From Candidatus Hydrogenedentota bacterium (GTDB taxonomy: Bacteria; Hydrogenedentota; Hydrogenedentia; Hydrogenedentales; CAITNO01), in assembly GCA_022710255.1 (NCBI GenBank), contig JAKLHG010000158.1, positions 1 through 8,066 of the forward strand: a stretch of DNA of 8,066 nt, written 5' to 3'. Made by a program: the position numbers and the translations under genes. Under the pieces are notes generated by a model. That model was not told the origin of the DNA, ran no database searches, and saw only the letters and a program-made list of their open reading frames with translations. This document shows, one piece after another, positions 5,728 through 8,066 of this stretch (the first letter of the stretch is position 1; every line of letters begins with the position of its first letter).

Positions 5728-7823
5728 AACTCTTTACTGACCTTTACCGTAACAGTGGATTGCGGCTGCCGGTACCTGCTGACGGAGGTATCGGAGGAAT
5801 GGTAGTATTTCTCATCGAGAATATTCTTCACCGCCACCTGGAAGTCGAAGCCGTGTATATCCGTGAGATTCAGTGCCCCGTGAAGGACAAAGGCGTCATT
5901 AATCCAGTCTGTTCCCGAATATCCGATTTCATGCGTGTTTTTACGCTTGCCCAGGTATTGCCCGCGCAAATCCACATTCAAGTGGTCCGTAAAGGCGTAC
6001 TGGAACCCCGCGTTCGCCGTATTCGGGGAGATTTCGGGTATCATGCATCCCTGCTCATCCTCGGAATCCGTATAGGTATAGTTCAGGAAGGCGAGCCATT
6101 TCCCTCGTTTGTATTCCAGCGTGCCTTCCACGCCGCGGGTTTCGACTCGGCCTATGTTCGCCCAACGCCAATCAGTGCCCACCTCCTCGCGGGCCAGGCA
6201 TTTCCGCAGAGTATTCTGGTAAGCGGCCACTTCTGCCCGAAGATGCTCTGAAAGCAAATACCCCAGAACGAGTTCTACGGACTGCATTTCTTCAGGAACC
6301 AGACGCGGGTTTCCCATGCCATCCTGGAAATCCCATACCTTGGGCGCACGATAGGCTTCCGTGTACAACAATTTTGCCATGAATTTGCCTTTGTTATAGA
6401 CGAGGCCGAGCCGGGGGGCAAGCGCGGCGCCGTAGACATCGCTTTCATCATAGCGCGCTCCGGCAGTCATGGTCAGTGATTCCAGCAAACGCCACTCCAG
6501 TTGGGCATAGGCGCCCCACATATCATTTCCCAACATATCAGGCTCATCAGGCGAGGGAGCTCTGGAGAAGCGGGAAAGGCTCCGGGATTTCGAAAACCCC
6601 GCCGACAGGGATTCGTGTTCATATACCATGCCCAGCGTAAGAGTCAGGCGTGTTGTAATATCATACAGCAGCCTGTTTTCAATCCCCAGAAAATGATTGG
6701 GGCGGTACCACCGCTCTTGATAGCCCCGGCTGGCAAGGTTGGCCCGGCTGATTACCGGACGCGAATCGTCCATGACTGTCGTGTCTCGATAATACAGCAT
6801 GGAATGCCAGGACCAGTTCTCGGGCTTTTCATAATCATACTTGGCATAGAGGTTCATGAAACGTATGTGCCAGTCAATATCATAGTCCTGCAGGCGGGTG
6901 CCAAGCGTCTTGTCCTTCGTTGCCCTGGAGGCATGTTTGTCCTGAAGATTAAATCCCAACGTAAGCGGCTTGTACTGAATCTTCGCGTCTATTGAATAAT
7001 CATTTTCAAAATTCTCCATGGCGTCCGACCAGTTGTCGTCGCCCCGGGAACCTTTCAGGTCAGCCTTGTCACTCTTTTTATACATGCCCGAAACGCTGAG
7101 GCCGAGGTCCCGCTCCTCGTTATAATAGCCGTAAGAAAAATCATGAGACTGCGTGTCAAAATTGCCCACCATGGAACTCACGCGCCCGCCCTGCATGTTC
7201 TCGGGATTTTTGGTGATGATATTAATAACGCCGGAAACGGCATGGGTTCCATACAACGCGGAAGCGGGACCATAGACCACTTCGACGCGTTCCACAATGG
7301 ACAAATTGAATTGACCGCCCCCGTAAAAGCCTCCCGAATTCAGTTCATTGACCTGTATGCCATCTATCATGAGCAATACCAGGTTGTTCTGGTTGGGAAT
7401 GCCTCGCATGAAAACGTAACTATTGAACCCCTGGATATTTCGAAACTGGATTCCGGGTAAATCGGCGAGTACCTCTTCGAGGGTATGGTATCCCCGCTCT
7501 TTAATTTCCTTTGCGGTAACCACACGGACAGTTGCGGGTGTCCTGGAACGCTTTTGTTCGGTTTTGGTGGCCGATGTCACGGGCAAATCCGCCAACTCTT
7601 CGATACTAAGATTCAACATCGCGTCCAGACTGGTAGTTTCCTCAACGGCGGCAGGCAGCGAAAACAGTACCCCAGGCATCAGCAACAACATCAGGCAACA
7701 GCGGACGCCTGAAATAAAAAGAAAGGATTCCGACCGTAGTATTCCGGAGAGACTTTCTGCCAGACATACTACGACTGACCGCCTCCACCCTTTCCGCACG
7801 ACAGTTGCCCAACCTGTGTTCAT
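5724..7823 (-). CDS. TonB-dependent outer-membrane receptor
   Basis: This 699-residue protein has the full architecture of a TonB-dependent receptor. The signal peptide core is at about 35-58, ending near LPAA. A conserved stretch NLSIEELADLPVTSATK (71-87) contains the presumed TonB-box area. The plug domain (about 93-205) includes TPATVRVVTAKEI, LADLPGIQFRNI, the MRGIPNQNNLVLLMIDGIQVN block and VERVEVVYGPASALYGTHAVSGVINIITK. A beta barrel follows to the C-terminal aromatic residue (KVSKEF). Such receptors import siderophores, cobalamin, haem or other scarce ligands using TonB-ExbBD energy, and some signal. The ligand cannot be read from the sequence, and no cobalamin riboswitch or Fur box was recognised upstream. 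The start at 7823 has GGAG 7 nt upstream but leaves an unusually long basic N-region (about 34 residues) before the hydrophobic core. It is the first gene of the operon, and its TGA overlaps the next start. Confidence 0.95.
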   Translation of the reverse strand: MNTGWATVVRKGWRRSVVVCLAESLSGILRSESFLFISGVRCCLMLLLMPGVLFSLPAAVEETTSLDAMLNLSIEELADLPVTSATKTEQKRSRTPATVRVVTAKEIKERGYHTLEEVLADLPGIQFRNIQGFNSYVFMRGIPNQNNLVLLMIDGIQVNELNSGGFYGGGQFNLSIVERVEVVYGPASALYGTHAVSGVINIITKNPENMQGGRVSSMVGNFDTQSHDFSYGYYNEERDLGLSVSGMYKKSDKADLKGSRGDDNWSDAMENFENDYSIDAKIQYKPLTLGFNLQDKHASRATKDKTLGTRLQDYDIDWHIRFMNLYAKYDYEKPENWSWHSMLYYRDTTVMDDSRPVISRANLASRGYQERWYRPNHFLGIENRLLYDITTRLTLTLGMVYEHESLSAGFSKSRSLSRFSRAPSPDEPDMLGNDMWGAYAQLEWRLLESLTMTAGARYDESDVYGAALAPRLGLVYNKGKFMAKLLYTEAYRAPKVWDFQDGMGNPRLVPEEMQSVELVLGYLLSEHLRAEVAAYQNTLRKCLAREEVGTDWRWANIGRVETRGVEGTLEYKRGKWLAFLNYTYTDSEDEQGCMIPEISPNTANAGFQYAFTDHLNVDLRGQYLGKRKNTHEIGYSGTDWINDAFVLHGALNLTDIHGFDFQVAVKNILDEKYYHSSDTSVSRYRQPQSTVTVKVSKEF

Positions 7824-7850
7824 CCCTTGACTCCATGTCCCTGACTTGAC
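7824..7850 (-). promoter_or_regulatory. Receptor Shine-Dalgarno region with duplicated GTCA-rGGG motif
   Basis: Reading on the minus strand, GTCAGGG (7845-7839) and GTCAAGGG (7831-7824) are near-copies, each followed closely by an ATG (7836 and 7823). Only the second ATG is in frame with the receptor. GGAG at 7834-7831 gives a 7-nt spacing to it. The first ATG opens a different frame without recognisable content. Confidence 0.5.
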
Positions 7851-7866
7851 AACAGACCCGCTCGCC

Positions 7867-7932
7867 CTATTGTGGCACTGGTGTTACCAGTACAGCTACT
7901 CCCACAGGCCTACTCTCGCTTACGGCAAACAT
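7867..7932 (-). CDS. Possible 21-residue leader ORF upstream of the receptor
   Basis: An ATG at 7932 is preceded by GGGAG with an 8-nt spacing and opens a short frame (MFAVSESRP..., ending VLVTPVPQ) that stops at TAG 7869-7867. It sits just downstream of a TATACT box and 43 nt before the receptor start. It could be a regulatory leader peptide, since its end overlaps the hairpin at 7875-7893. It could equally be chance; there is no family resemblance and no T-tract for classical attenuation. Confidence 0.2.
   Translation of the reverse strand: MFAVSESRPVGVAVLVTPVPQ
7875..7893. repeat. 8-bp inverted repeat (hairpin) in the receptor leader
   Basis: On the minus strand GTACTGGT-AAC-ACCAGTGC can fold into an 8-bp stem (one G-T wobble) with a 3-nt loop. 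There is no following T-run, so it is not a Rho-independent terminator. It could act as a leader RNA hairpin or as an operator for a dimeric regulator. Confidence 0.5.
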
Positions 7933-7954
7933 GAAACACTCTCCCGACAAGATA

Positions 7955-7981
7955 AGTATAACACAAAAAAGCGGAAGTATA
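7955..7981 (-). promoter_or_regulatory. Candidate -10 boxes for the receptor operon
   Basis: Two TATACT hexamers on the minus strand, at 7960-7955 and 7981-7976, lie 21 bp apart. Each matches TATAAT at five of six positions. No good -35 box sits at 16-18 bp from either one, so any promoter may depend on an activator. The box at 7960-7955 would start transcription about 125 nt before the receptor ATG. Confidence 0.35.
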
Positions 7982-8013
7982 CAGAGATTTTCCAAGCATA
8001 GGTTCTTATACCC

Positions 8014-8040
8014 TTTTCCAGGGAAAATCCTCCTGGAGGA
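8014..8040. repeat. Two adjacent short palindromes upstream of the receptor operon
   Basis: TTTTCC-AG-GGAAAA (8014-8027) is directly followed by TCCTCC-T-GGAGGA (8028-8040). Each is a perfect inverted repeat with almost no loop, so they resemble protein-binding sites more than RNA hairpins. They lie about 35-60 bp upstream of the distal TATACT box, a suitable position for an activator. The rest of 8041-8066 shows nothing that I can name. Confidence 0.45.
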
Positions 8041-8066
8041 ATCCTTGGACGAAAACAAATGTTGCT

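Noticed and set aside
7873..7890. Plus-strand TGGCAC-N5-TTACC resembling a sigma54 -24/-12 promoter
   Set aside because: The essential GC of the -12 element reads AC, and the same bases are better explained as the 8-bp hairpin; no gene is seen to its right within the window.
7933..8058. Upstream in-frame extension of the leader ORF to a TTG at 8058
   Set aside because: It would start upstream of the TATACT boxes and run across the palindromes, with no supporting motif; the short ATG version is the better candidate.
7824..8066. Possible cobalamin riboswitch upstream of the TonB receptor
   Set aside because: The conserved B12-box and core segments were looked for on the minus strand and not found; only a GCCAC fragment is present.

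Overview
The window comes from a Gram-negative bacterium of moderate GC content. It encodes an outer-membrane TonB-dependent receptor, a periplasmic YfiR-family protein and an inner-membrane sensor kinase. This gene set and the kinase type are familiar from Desulfobacterota (Desulfovibrio/Geobacter-like bacteria) and some other environmental or gut Gram-negatives. The sequence alone does not fix the phylum. There are no rRNA, tRNA, CRISPR or insertion-sequence features.

Left part (1-2662): a minus-strand radical SAM/SPASM gene runs off the left edge. A 311-bp intergenic stretch separates it from a divergent plus-strand MATE-family multidrug/organic cation exporter. The two genes may be unrelated neighbours. 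No precursor peptide or other pathway gene is visible that would tie them together.

Right part (2785-7823, all minus strand): a tightly packed four-gene operon, transcribed right to left. It encodes a TonB-dependent receptor, a YfiR/DUF4154 periplasmic protein, a CHASE8-like/HAMP/PAS hybrid-free histidine kinase, and a single-domain response regulator. The junctions are a TTGA overlap, an ATGA overlap and a 3-nt gap with a strong Shine-Dalgarno sequence, so translation is very probably coupled. The response regulator carries a one-base expansion in a homopolymer (five C on the + strand, 3103-3107). This breaks its frame, although every receiver catalytic residue is still present across the two frames.

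The most interesting biology is this operon. In Pseudomonas, YfiR is the periplasmic regulator of YfiN, a diguanylate cyclase whose periplasmic sensory part is CHASE8-like and is followed by HAMP. Here the same YfiR + CHASE8-like + HAMP sensory arrangement feeds a histidine kinase instead, and a TonB receptor takes the outer-membrane position. I infer an envelope-spanning signalling relay: ligand or redox state at the outer membrane or periplasm, then YfiR, then kinase, then stand-alone receiver.

Right edge (7824-8066): no convincing long gene. It holds the upstream region of the operon, with TATACT boxes, a possible 21-codon leader ORF, an 8-bp hairpin and two adjacent short palindromes.
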